From an uncultured Veillonella sp. (GTDB taxonomy: Bacteria; Bacillota; Negativicutes; Veillonellales; Veillonellaceae), in contig NZ_UQYC01000032.1 in the NCBI RefSeq assembly GCF_900545205.1, positions 1 through 21,083 on the forward strand: a stretch of 21,083 nt of DNA, read 5' to 3'. Below the pieces are notes generated by a model that did no database searches, was not told the DNA's origin, and saw only the letters and a program-made list of their open reading frames with translations. Both the position numbers and the translations under genes were made by a program. Of the stretch, positions 15,050 to 21,083 are shown piece by piece (within the stretch, counting starts at the first letter, position 1; every line of letters begins with the position of its first letter).

Positions 15050-16476
15050 TGGCTAAATTGTGGGGCGGGCGTTTCACAAAAGGCACTGATAAAGCGGTAG
15101 AGGATTTTACATCCTCTATCGCTTTTGATGCGCGGATGTACGCCGAAGATATTGCAGGTAGTAAAGCACATGCTACAATGCTAGCAAAACAAAATATTAT
15201 CTCCGACGCAGATCGGGATGCTATTGTTGAGGGCTTAACAAAGATTAAAGGCCAAATCGATAAAGGCGAGTTCCCATTTTCCGTGGCGCTTGAAGATATT
15301 CATATGAATATTGAAAAACGCCTAACAGATGACATTGGCGAAGCAGGTGGTCGTTTACATACGGGCCGTAGCCGTAATGACCAATGTGCAGTGGATTTAC
15401 ATATGTACGTCCGTAAAGCTGTTGTAGAAATGGGCGAGCTTATCGTAGATATGCAAAAAGCTCTCATAGAAACGGCTGAAAAATACAGCGATGTTATCAT
15501 GCCTGGCTATACGCATTTACAACGGGCTCAACCTGTATTGTTTGGTCATCATATGATGGCATACTTCTCTATGCTAGAGCGCGACTTTGACCGTTTGTTG
15601 ATGGTCTTCAAACACGCAGACATCATGCCGCTTGGTGCAGGGGCCTTAGCTGGTTCTACGTACGGTATTGATCAAACCTATACGCAAAAGCTACTCGGCT
15701 TCTCTCGTATTTACGAAAATAGTATGGATGCCGTATCTGACCGTGACTATGTAGTTGAATTCTTGTCCTTTGCATCTCTTGTGATGATGCATTTGAGCCG
15801 TCTTAGCGAAGAATTGATTTTGTGGTCTACCAATGAGTTTAACTTCATTGAACTTGATGATGCACACTGCACAGGCTCTAGCATTATGCCACAAAAGAAA
15901 AATCCTGACGTATGTGAACTTGTTCGTGGTAAAACAGGTCGTACCTATGGCCACTTGTTAGGTTTATTAACTACATTAAAAGGCTTGCCACTTACATATA
16001 ATAAAGATATGCAAGAGGATAAAAAGGGCATTTTTGATGCTATCGATACAGTACACTTTGCATTGTCCATTAATGCGGCTATGGTCCGTGGTATGAAGGT
16101 CAATGGGGTGCATATGAAAGCTGTCCTCGATGATGACTTCTCTAATGCTACGGACATGGCAGATTACCTTGCGAAAAAAGGCGTTCCATTCCGTGAAGCT
16201 CACGAAATCGTAGGTAATGCTGTACATCATTGCATTGAAAAAGGTTGCGTATTGCTTGATTTATCTGTTGAGGATTTTAAAGCTATATCCGACCATTTTG
16301 ATGCAGATATCCTTGATGCCATTTCCATCGAAGCTTGCGTAGCTGGTCGTAATAACTATTCTGGTACTGCTCCAGAATGTGTGGAAAGACAACGTAACAA
16401 TGGTAAAGCTGTTATCGCTGGAGAAGAAAAACAAATTGCTCAGTGGAAAGCAATTGTAGAATCTGTGCAAGCATAA
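15049..16476 (+). CDS. argH: Argininosuccinate lyase
   Basis: 475 residues, close to the family norm of about 460. It cleaves argininosuccinate to arginine and fumarate. The aspartase/fumarase-superfamily signature GSSIMPQKKNPD is at 276-287 and carries the mobile-loop catalytic serine. The second conserved region GYTHLQRAQP includes His156, and the N-terminal GRLHTGRSRNDQ (101-112) binds substrate. It overlaps the argG stop by one base. The fumarate made could enter reductive (succinate/propionate) metabolism if the host is a Negativicute (inference). Transcription ends at a large hairpin about 95 bp downstream. Confidence 0.97.
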   Translation: MAKLWGGRFTKGTDKAVEDFTSSIAFDARMYAEDIAGSKAHATMLAKQNIISDADRDAIVEGLTKIKGQIDKGEFPFSVALEDIHMNIEKRLTDDIGEAGGRLHTGRSRNDQCAVDLHMYVRKAVVEMGELIVDMQKALIETAEKYSDVIMPGYTHLQRAQPVLFGHHMMAYFSMLERDFDRLLMVFKHADIMPLGAGALAGSTYGIDQTYTQKLLGFSRIYENSMDAVSDRDYVVEFLSFASLVMMHLSRLSEELILWSTNEFNFIELDDAHCTGSSIMPQKKNPDVCELVRGKTGRTYGHLLGLLTTLKGLPLTYNKDMQEDKKGIFDAIDTVHFALSINAAMVRGMKVNGVHMKAVLDDDFSNATDMADYLAKKGVPFREAHEIVGNAVHHCIEKGCVLLDLSVEDFKAISDHFDADILDAISIEACVAGRNNYSGTAPECVERQRNNGKAVIAGEEKQIAQWKAIVESVQA

Positions 16477-16570
16477 CTGCTTTAGTAAGCCTAATGTTTT
16501 GATTTAGGGCTACATCCTGTACAAGAGTAACATTCAGAGTAATCGTTACTTGTGACATTGAAAATTTAAG

Positions 16571-16645
16571 ATCGATATACATATAAGTCTTATGTTAAAG
16601 CGCTTTATATTAACCTTTAAGCTTATGTGTATATCGATTTTTTTA
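16571..16645 (+). terminator. Long-stem intrinsic terminator of argGH
   Basis: ATCGATATACATATAAG (16571-16587) pairs with CTTATGTGTATATCGAT (16622-16638) over 17 positions with one G-U pair, followed by a T-run. The 34-nt apical region holds a further small palindrome (TAAAGCGCTTTA). Confidence 0.85.
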
Positions 16646-17092
16646 TTTGAATGATAGATGATATCTAGAAAAGAGTTATTCTAATTGATAAATTACTATT
16701 AAAATGGTGTAAATTTGTGTACGCATACAGTGGACTGTGTAAAAACAATAGTCTTGTACTACGACACTATAACCATGATAGATAGTAGAAATCACATATA
16801 TACACAGAATAAAATGGGGTAAAAATATACCCTGTCATTGTTAAAATGAGTTCTGTTCGTTTTAGATGATAAATTAACTATAATTTATTCAATTCGTGTA
16901 ATAATGCTTGTCCGCCAATAAAGTACTTTCATTTTGGGTTCATAGGTGTTATTATTTAATTCGTAATAAGAATAACAACGGTAAATTCACATTCAAGCCC
17001 ATCACAGCACGAACTGAATTTACTTAGCGGTATATTATATTTAAGTGAATTATGGACGAGAAAAAATTCACCTTTTGAAAGGGGATTGATAC
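16646..17092. other. Long regulatory spacer before potE-like gene
   Basis: About 450 bp without a gene. A candidate promoter is TTCGTT (16856-16861), 17 bp, TATAAT (16879-16884), which would give a roughly 200-nt leader. GGGTA (16817-16821) and TACCC (16828-16832) form a small dyad upstream of it. GTTATT (from 16947) and AATAAC (near 16970-16978) form another imperfect dyad. Most structure lies in 16981-17071 and is listed separately. The potE ribosome binding site is GAAAGGGG near 17077-17084. Confidence 0.45.
16981..17071. promoter_or_regulatory. Cluster of TGAAT/ATTCA half-sites upstream of potE
   Basis: GTAAATTCA (16981-16989) and TGAATTTAC (17015-17023) are a perfect 9-bp inverted repeat. 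GTGAATT (17045-17051) and AATTCAC (17065-17071) are a second perfect 7-bp inverted repeat just before the ribosome binding site. Together with ATTCA at 16991-16995 this makes five TGAAT-type half-sites in 91 bp. TGAAT is the arginine-repressor half-site, so control of an ornithine/putrescine carrier by ArgR is a reasonable inference. The second repeat could instead act as an mRNA hairpin. Confidence 0.45.
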
Positions 17093-18424
17093 ATGAAAAC
17101 CACCGCTAAAAAAATGTCTGTATTCCAGCTAACCACAATGGTAGCAGCCAATATGCTAGGAGCTGGGATCATTATGTTACCAACTAATTTGGCTCAAGTT
17201 GGTACTATTTCAGTTTTATCTTGGCTCGTAACAGCTGTGGGTGCGCTTCTGTTAGCGTATATTTTTGCTCAAGCGGGTATGTTCTCTCAGATTAGAGGGG
17301 GCATGGGCGGTTATGCAGAACACCGCTTCGGTAAAACTGGACATTTTATGGCGAGCTATGCTTACAGCATATCTCTCATCATTGCTAATATCGCCATCGC
17401 GGTGTCTGCCGTAGGTTATGGCGCAGCTTTCTTTGGTGTTGACCTTAATGCAACACAAACAAGCCAAGTAACAATTGTACTTTTGTGGTTTGCAGCGATT
17501 TTGAACTTCCGTGGTAATCGCTTCACAGGTCGACTCAGCAACATGACTATTTGGGGCTCTATTGTGCCGGTTTTATTAATTGGTACAATCGGCTGGTATT
17601 GGTTTGACCCGTCTATTTATTGGGCGGCTTGGAACCCAAATGATCTTCCGTTTTACGATGCAGTAAAACAATCCATTTCCCTCACTTTGTGGGGCTTCCT
17701 AGGATTTGAGTCCGCAGCGGCTAATGCTGATGCTGTTGAGAATCCAAAGAAAAACGTACCTATCGCAACTGTAGCGGGTACATTAGCAGTGGCAGTGGTT
17801 TACATCTTGTCCACAAATGTTATGGCCGGTATCGTGCCTAACATCGACTTATTAAATTCTAACGCACCATTCGGTTTGACATTCGTATACATGTTCAATG
17901 ATACAATTGCAAACATCGTGATGGCTGCAATGGTTATTTCTTGCTTTGGCGCTTTACTTTGCTGGCAATTCACATTGTCTCGCGTATTTAAAAGCGCAGC
18001 GGAACATGGTTACTTCCCTAAAGTATTCGCTCGTGTAAATAGTAATGATGCTCCTGTTCGTGGCGTATTCATTCTACTCGCTGTTGAAACATTACTTACA
18101 TTGTTCACTGCAAGTGATTCTTTGCGTGAGCAATTTGAAGTATTGGTAAACTTGGCGGTTGTAACTAACGTAGTACCATATGTATTGTGCATCTTAGCAG
18201 TGCCTACAATGATGCGTATGGCTGGCGTAGCTGAAAGCCGTATTAAACGCTCTAACTACGTATTTGGTGCTGGCGTTATCTACTGCTTGTATGCTATCTA
18301 TGCATGTGGCTTTGATGCTATGGTTGGTAGTGCCGTGGCAGTAAGTATTGGTCTTGTGATCTATGTTTTGCGTAAAGCGTGGGCTACACGCAAAGCGCAT
18401 CGCTTGCAACAAAGTATCGATTAA
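17093..18424 (+). CDS. potE: PotE-like putrescine-ornithine antiporter
   Basis: 443 residues, about 12 hydrophobic segments, APC superfamily. It matches E. coli PotE along its length as I recall that sequence: MLGAGIIMLPTNLAQVGTIS, GGMGGYAEHRFGKTG, NIAIAVSAVGYG, LWGFLGFESAAANADAVENP and STNVMAGIVPN all have near-identical counterparts. Equivalents of PotE Glu77, Trp201 and Glu207, residues implicated in putrescine handling, are at Glu76, Trp200 and Glu206; the Cys62 position is Ala here. PotE exchanges ornithine for putrescine or imports putrescine with protons. In enterobacteria it pairs with ornithine decarboxylase speF; no decarboxylase is here, and the gene instead follows argGH. ATG at 17093 with AAAGGGG upstream. 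A cadaverine-lysine (CadB) specificity is the main alternative. Confidence 0.88.
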   Translation: MKTTAKKMSVFQLTTMVAANMLGAGIIMLPTNLAQVGTISVLSWLVTAVGALLLAYIFAQAGMFSQIRGGMGGYAEHRFGKTGHFMASYAYSISLIIANIAIAVSAVGYGAAFFGVDLNATQTSQVTIVLLWFAAILNFRGNRFTGRLSNMTIWGSIVPVLLIGTIGWYWFDPSIYWAAWNPNDLPFYDAVKQSISLTLWGFLGFESAAANADAVENPKKNVPIATVAGTLAVAVVYILSTNVMAGIVPNIDLLNSNAPFGLTFVYMFNDTIANIVMAAMVISCFGALLCWQFTLSRVFKSAAEHGYFPKVFARVNSNDAPVRGVFILLAVETLLTLFTASDSLREQFEVLVNLAVVTNVVPYVLCILAVPTMMRMAGVAESRIKRSNYVFGAGVIYCLYAIYACGFDAMVGSAVAVSIGLVIYVLRKAWATRKAHRLQQSID

Positions 18425-18444
18425 CTGAATATCTCTCGTCTTAT

Positions 18445-18477
18445 AAGAGGCTGTTACCTAGTAACAGCCTCTTTTTT
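18445..18477 (+). terminator. Intrinsic terminator of potE-like gene
   Basis: AAGAGGCTGTTAC-CTA-GTAACAGCCTCTT: a 13-bp stem with a 3-nt loop, followed by a T-run. Confidence 0.93.
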
Positions 18478-18557
18478 GCATGTATTTTAAACCGTATATT
18501 GGGTTCAGCTTTTTTGGTAGACTTATCCTTTGATCGTTGAGTTACTAAATACGTATT

Positions 18558-18628
18558 AGGAGGAGATTAATAAATTTTTGTTTTATATAAGGAAATATTA
18601 TATGGCTCTTTATTATCACATTTTTTAA
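18558..18628 (+). other. Strong ribosome binding site with no proper gene (possible micro-ORF or remnant)
   Basis: AGGAGGAG (18558-18565) is a near-perfect ribosome binding site, yet only a short frame follows. Reading from ATT at 18566 gives 20 sense codons to TAA at 18626-18628, with TTG and ATG possible internal starts. The codons are mostly Phe, Tyr and Ile, as expected from AT-rich noise. It may be a decayed gene start or a micro-ORF. The rest of 18478-18767 shows no gene. Confidence 0.25.
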
Positions 18629-18704
18629 TATATATACATCTATATACAATCTATGCTTGAAAAATTATATATATAAAGGTATTTTCAGAGGTTTATACAT
18701 AAAA

Positions 18705-18732
18705 TTGACAATTATCACTAATCGATAATTTT
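18705..18732 (+). promoter_or_regulatory. Consensus -35 with overlapping dyad, far upstream of riboswitch
   Basis: A perfect TTGACA is at 18705-18710, with only a poor -10 (TAATTT at 18726, spacer 15). AATTATC and GATAATT form a 7-bp inverted repeat just downstream of the hexamer. It could be an additional promoter for the riboswitch transcript; the spacing is not ideal. Confidence 0.3.
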
Positions 18733-18767
18733 TATTAGTATAAAAATTACATCGAAAATCTACGATG

Positions 18768-18794
18768 TACGCATACCCATAAGGGGTATATGTA
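18768..18794. promoter_or_regulatory. TACCC/GGGTA dyad operator next to promoter
   Basis: TACGCATACCC (18768-18778), ATAAG, GGGTATATGTA (18784-18794): 11-bp arms with two mismatches and a perfect ATACCC/GGGTAT core. It ends exactly where the -35 of the riboswitch promoter begins. ATACCC-n-GGGTAT dyads are characteristic of CsoR/RcnR-family operators, and a csoR-like gene is in this window. The regulator assignment is inference. Confidence 0.45.
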
Positions 18795-18823
18795 TTGTAA
18801 ACATAATATTAATATAGTATATT
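18795..18823 (+). promoter_or_regulatory. Candidate promoter of riboswitch operon
   Basis: TTGTAA (18795-18800), 17-bp spacer, TATATT (18818-18823). Transcription would start near 18830, about 20 nt before the riboswitch. Confidence 0.55.
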
Positions 18824-18849
18824 TATAATCGATAAAAATGAATAAACTA

Positions 18850-19004
18850 ATGAGTGTCGGTATTACCGAGCGTAAAAGAGGAAAATGGGTGTAAATCCCA
18901 TACTATGCAAATAGCTGTAATGAGGAGCAAGGTTTCATTATAGGGTCACTGGGAGACTGGGAAGGCCGAAATGTTGCGATGAATCATGAGTCAGAAAGCC
19001 TGCT
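18850..19004 (+). ncRNA. Cobalamin (B12) riboswitch
   Basis: The conserved blocks appear in order. AGAGGAAAATGGGTGTAAATCC (18877-18898, key: AGGAA, GGTG, AAATCC) is followed by ATAGCTGTAA (18911-18920). The B12 box GGTCACTGGGAGACTGGGAAGGC (18943-18965, key: CACTG and GGGAAGGC) comes next, then GATGAATCATGAGTCAGAAAGCCTGC (18979-19004, key: GAGTCAG and GCCTGC). The aptamer binds adenosyl- or other cobalamin in the nascent mRNA. With the terminator 38 nt downstream, the expected logic is OFF when B12 is plentiful. A hairpin CATGGCAT-GTAT-ATGCCGTG (19013-19032) sits between aptamer and terminator and may belong to the expression platform. Exact ends are approximate. Confidence 0.93.
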
Positions 19005-19042
19005 CTAGATGGCATGGCATGTATATGCCGTGTTTAATTTAG

Positions 19043-19068
19043 GTTAGTCAGGTGGACTAACTTTTTTT
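19043..19068 (+). terminator. Riboswitch expression-platform terminator
   Basis: GTTAGTC-AGGTG-GACTAAC followed by seven T: a short intrinsic terminator directly after the aptamer and 100 bp before the first gene, as expected for transcriptional attenuation. Confidence 0.88.
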
Positions 19069-19169
19069 GTTGTTTTCCTATATGCACCTCTGCTATATCG
19101 GGTGAAATAAGCATATTAGTTGTTCATTTAGATTATTGTAGTATTTAGAGAGTATAGGAGGAGGCGCCT

Positions 19170-20108
19170 ATGGGCAAACGCTTTGCTAAACAGCTAGGTC
19201 AATTCATTGTTACACTGTTTGGCATTACTTTTTTAACATTTTGTCTCACTTATTTAGCACCGGGCGATCCAGTAACGATGCTACTAGAAACGGCCGATAC
19301 TATCGTGTCTCAGGAGCTCATTGATGAGACTCGAGCTCAGCTTGGGCTAGATAAACCGTTTATAGTGCAATATGCGAACTGGGTTGTGAATGCTGCACAA
19401 GGTGACTTAGGGATGAGTTATTCGGCTAAAAAGCCTGTTGTAGATCGTATGTTAGAGGCTTTGCCAGGGACAGTTATGTTAGCGGGTACAGCATTAGTAT
19501 TTACATTGCTCTATGCATTGCCGGCAGGGATTATAAGCGCCTTAAATCGAAACAAATGGATCGACTATCTGTTGCGCGCTGCTTCCTTTGTAGGCGTGTC
19601 TATGCCATCATTCTGGTTAGGCCTTGTATTGATTTATATCTTTGGTCTTAAATTAGGACTTGTTCCTATTGCATCTTCTCGTGTAACTCCTATCGGTGTA
19701 ATTCTACCAGCCGTTACATTAGCTGTTGTAGTGGGGTCCAAGTACATGCGCCAAGTTCGTCTTGTTATTCTTGAAGAAATGCAAAAGGATTATGTCATCG
19801 GCGCACGTGCTCGTGGTGTGAGTGAGATGAAAATTTTATTCGGTCATATTTTGCCTAATGCAGTATTACCACTCATCACTATATTAGGCGTTCTCATCGG
19901 TTGGCTATTAGGCGGTGTTGCAGTTGTTGAAATGGTATTCTCCTGGCCTGGCCTTGGGAATATGGCGGTATATGCCATTACCATGCGCGACTATCCATTG
20001 ATCGAAGGTTTTGTGTTATGGGTTGCCTTAGCATATATGTGTGTCAATGCTCTAGTTGATGCATCCTATGTTCTGTTGGACCCTAGATTGAAAAGGGAGA
20101 GAGCATAA
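19170..20108 (+). CDS. nikB: Nik/Dpp-type ABC transporter permease (NikB-like)
   Basis: 312 residues with about six membrane segments, binding-protein-dependent transport family. It forms half of an inner-membrane channel with the next gene. Seen: the N-terminal FGITFLTFCLTYLAPGDPV typical of DppB/NikB/OppB; SFVGVSMPSFWLGLVLIYIF; the EAA loop that contacts the ATPase (DYVIGARARGVSEMKILFGHILPNAVLP); and VEMVFSWPGLG with a C-terminal LDPRLKRE. E. coli NikB shares several blocks as I recall it (LGVSMPxFWL, ILPAV, RDYPxIxxF). The ATG at 19170 has AGGAGGAGG. It is the first gene after a cobalamin riboswitch and overlaps the next gene by one base. Peptide, nickel and cobalt members cannot be separated reliably by sequence; the riboswitch points to cobalt, nickel or a corrinoid-related substrate. 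Confidence 0.85.
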   Translation: MGKRFAKQLGQFIVTLFGITFLTFCLTYLAPGDPVTMLLETADTIVSQELIDETRAQLGLDKPFIVQYANWVVNAAQGDLGMSYSAKKPVVDRMLEALPGTVMLAGTALVFTLLYALPAGIISALNRNKWIDYLLRAASFVGVSMPSFWLGLVLIYIFGLKLGLVPIASSRVTPIGVILPAVTLAVVVGSKYMRQVRLVILEEMQKDYVIGARARGVSEMKILFGHILPNAVLPLITILGVLIGWLLGGVAVVEMVFSWPGLGNMAVYAITMRDYPLIEGFVLWVALAYMCVNALVDASYVLLDPRLKRERA

Positions 20109-20929
20109 TGAAAGAATTTATTCAGAAACATAAATTGTTCTCTTTCTACACTGCATTGATGCTTGTCATCGTATTCATTGCTATCTTTGCACCATGGCTT
20201 GCGCCGGGAGATGCTTTCACATCGGATATGTCTAAAGCATTACAAGCCCCTAGTGCTCAGCATTGGTTTGGCACCGACAAACTGGGTCGTGACGTATTGT
20301 CTCGTATCATTTATGGTACTCAATTATCCTTGTTCATGGGTGTATCCATCGTAGTGATTATGGTAAGCATTGGTACTATTATCGGTGCCATAGCCGGTTA
20401 TTTCGGCGGGAAAATCGAGATGGTCCTCATGCGTTTTGCGGACATTATGCTATCCTTCCCGGGTGTAGTATTAGCCATTGCCATTGCAGGTATTTTGGGT
20501 GGTAGTATTATGAATACGATTTTGGCATTATCTGTAGTAGGTTGGGCAAAATATGCTCGTTTGGTACGATCTATGACATTGAAAGTTCGTGGCGAAGAGT
20601 ATGTAACGGCTGCTGTCATGATGGGGGCATCTACATCAACTATTATTAGACGTCATATCATTCCTAATATTATGCCGCTTGTTGTTACAACAGGTGCACT
20701 AGATATTGGGGCTATTATGATTGAGGTTGCTGGTCTTTCCTTCCTTGGATTTGGTGCTCAACCACCAACACCAGAATGGGGCCTTATGCTTAACGAAGGT
20801 CGTCAATATTTACAAACCAGTCCATGGCTGATGGCCTTCCCTGGTATGTCCATCCTTATCGTAGTTGCTATCTTTAACCTTTGGTCTGATTCCTTGCGCG
20901 ATGTAGTGGATCCTAAAAATCAAGGTTAG
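20108..20929 (+). CDS. nikC: Nik/Dpp-type ABC transporter permease (NikC-like)
   Basis: 273 residues, the size of NikC (about 277) and shorter than most DppC/OppC (about 300), because it lacks their long N-terminal extension. It pairs with the upstream permease. Features: one N-terminal membrane segment; the family signature HWFGTDKLGRDVLSRIIYGTQLSL; MRFADIMLSFPGVVLAI; the EAA loop EEYVTAAVMMGASTSTIIRRHIIPNIMP; and a C-terminal LDIGAIMIEVAGLSFLGFGAQPPTPEWGLMLNEGRQY that closely parallels NikC (ALDIGxxMxxVAGxSFLGxG). ATG at 20108 overlaps the previous stop (TAATG) after AAAGGGAGAG, so it is translationally coupled. No ATPase or binding protein is in the window; a gene beginning at the right edge probably supplies one. 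Confidence 0.86.
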   Translation: MKEFIQKHKLFSFYTALMLVIVFIAIFAPWLAPGDAFTSDMSKALQAPSAQHWFGTDKLGRDVLSRIIYGTQLSLFMGVSIVVIMVSIGTIIGAIAGYFGGKIEMVLMRFADIMLSFPGVVLAIAIAGILGGSIMNTILALSVVGWAKYARLVRSMTLKVRGEEYVTAAVMMGASTSTIIRRHIIPNIMPLVVTTGALDIGAIMIEVAGLSFLGFGAQPPTPEWGLMLNEGRQYLQTSPWLMAFPGMSILIVVAIFNLWSDSLRDVVDPKNQG

Positions 20930-21083
20930 TTACGTGTGATACTTATTTATGGATAGCTTTGTGAAAGTTGTTGGATGAATAAATAAGCAATACTGTGGTT
21001 TTTCCATTATGACTATTATGGTTTGTAGTAGTTATGATGTGTATGTTTTATGTTTATATGTAATGGTACAAGGAGATTTTATA
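20930..21083 (+). promoter_or_regulatory. Spacer with hairpin and ribosome binding site of next gene
   Basis: CTTATTTAT (20942-20950) pairs perfectly with ATAAATAAG (20979-20987), a 9-bp stem with a 28-nt loop and no clear T-run, so more likely an mRNA processing or stabilising element than a terminator. At 21070-21076, AAGGAGA is followed by seven bases to the edge, which places a start codon at or near 21084. The operon therefore continues. Confidence 0.6.

Noticed and set aside
16518..16556. First terminator after argH from ACAAGAGTAAC/GTTACTTGT
   Set aside because: The stem needs a two-base bulge and no T-run follows; the strong hairpin at 16571-16645 is the terminator.
18709..18732. Fur box in AATTATC...GATAATT
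   Set aside because: The half-sites are in the opposite arrangement to the Fur consensus (GATAAT...ATTATC).

Overview
The window looks like chromosome from a low-GC Negativicute, most likely Veillonella or a close relative. That is my inference from overall gene content and style (AT-rich spacers, AGGAGG-type ribosome binding sites, a cobalamin riboswitch, a fructose phosphotransferase set, a PotE carrier next to arginine genes), not from a marker gene. There is no rRNA, tRNA, insertion sequence, phage gene or CRISPR array that I can see.

Layout. (1) 1-1896, minus: the 5' part of a secreted, glutamine/alanine-rich, TolA-like protein built on 60-bp tandem repeats; it runs off the left edge. 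(2) 2188-3359, plus: two tandem small secreted proteins of unknown function that look like diverged paralogues, closed by a bidirectional terminator. (3) 3475-8718, minus: dapF, an NhaC-type antiporter, fruK and fruA, all in one direction. (4) 8986-11092, plus: ptsI and ptsH, the general phosphotransferase proteins. (5) 11292-11570, minus: a CsoR-family metal sensor with no metal-handling gene beside it. (6) 11944-12750, plus: a monofunctional GT51 peptidoglycan glycosyltransferase. (7) 12869-13567, plus: an unrecognised AT-rich gene insulated by terminators. (8) 13838-16476, plus: argG-argH behind a promoter with an ArgR-box-like site. (9) 17093-18424, plus: a PotE-like putrescine/ornithine carrier. 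(10) 18768-20929 and beyond, plus: a dyad operator, promoter, cobalamin riboswitch and terminator, followed by two Nik/Dpp-type ABC permeases; a ribosome binding site at the right edge shows that a further gene starts just outside.

How they work together. ptsI and ptsH supply phosphate to the IIABC permease FruA, which imports fructose as fructose-1-phosphate; FruK converts that to fructose-1,6-bisphosphate, so a whole sugar entry route lies within about 7.6 kb. ArgG and ArgH complete arginine synthesis from citrulline, and the PotE-like carrier next door exchanges ornithine and putrescine. DapF makes meso-diaminopimelate and the GT51 enzyme polymerises glycan, both for peptidoglycan.

The most interesting part is the right end: permeases resembling the nickel type under a B12 riboswitch, with a TACCC/GGGTA dyad abutting the promoter. 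This suggests dual control of a cobalt, nickel or corrinoid-related importer by end product and by a DNA-binding regulator. The repeat protein, the paralogue pair, the unrecognised AT-rich gene and a possible RNA switch in the dapF leader are further candidates for undescribed biology.
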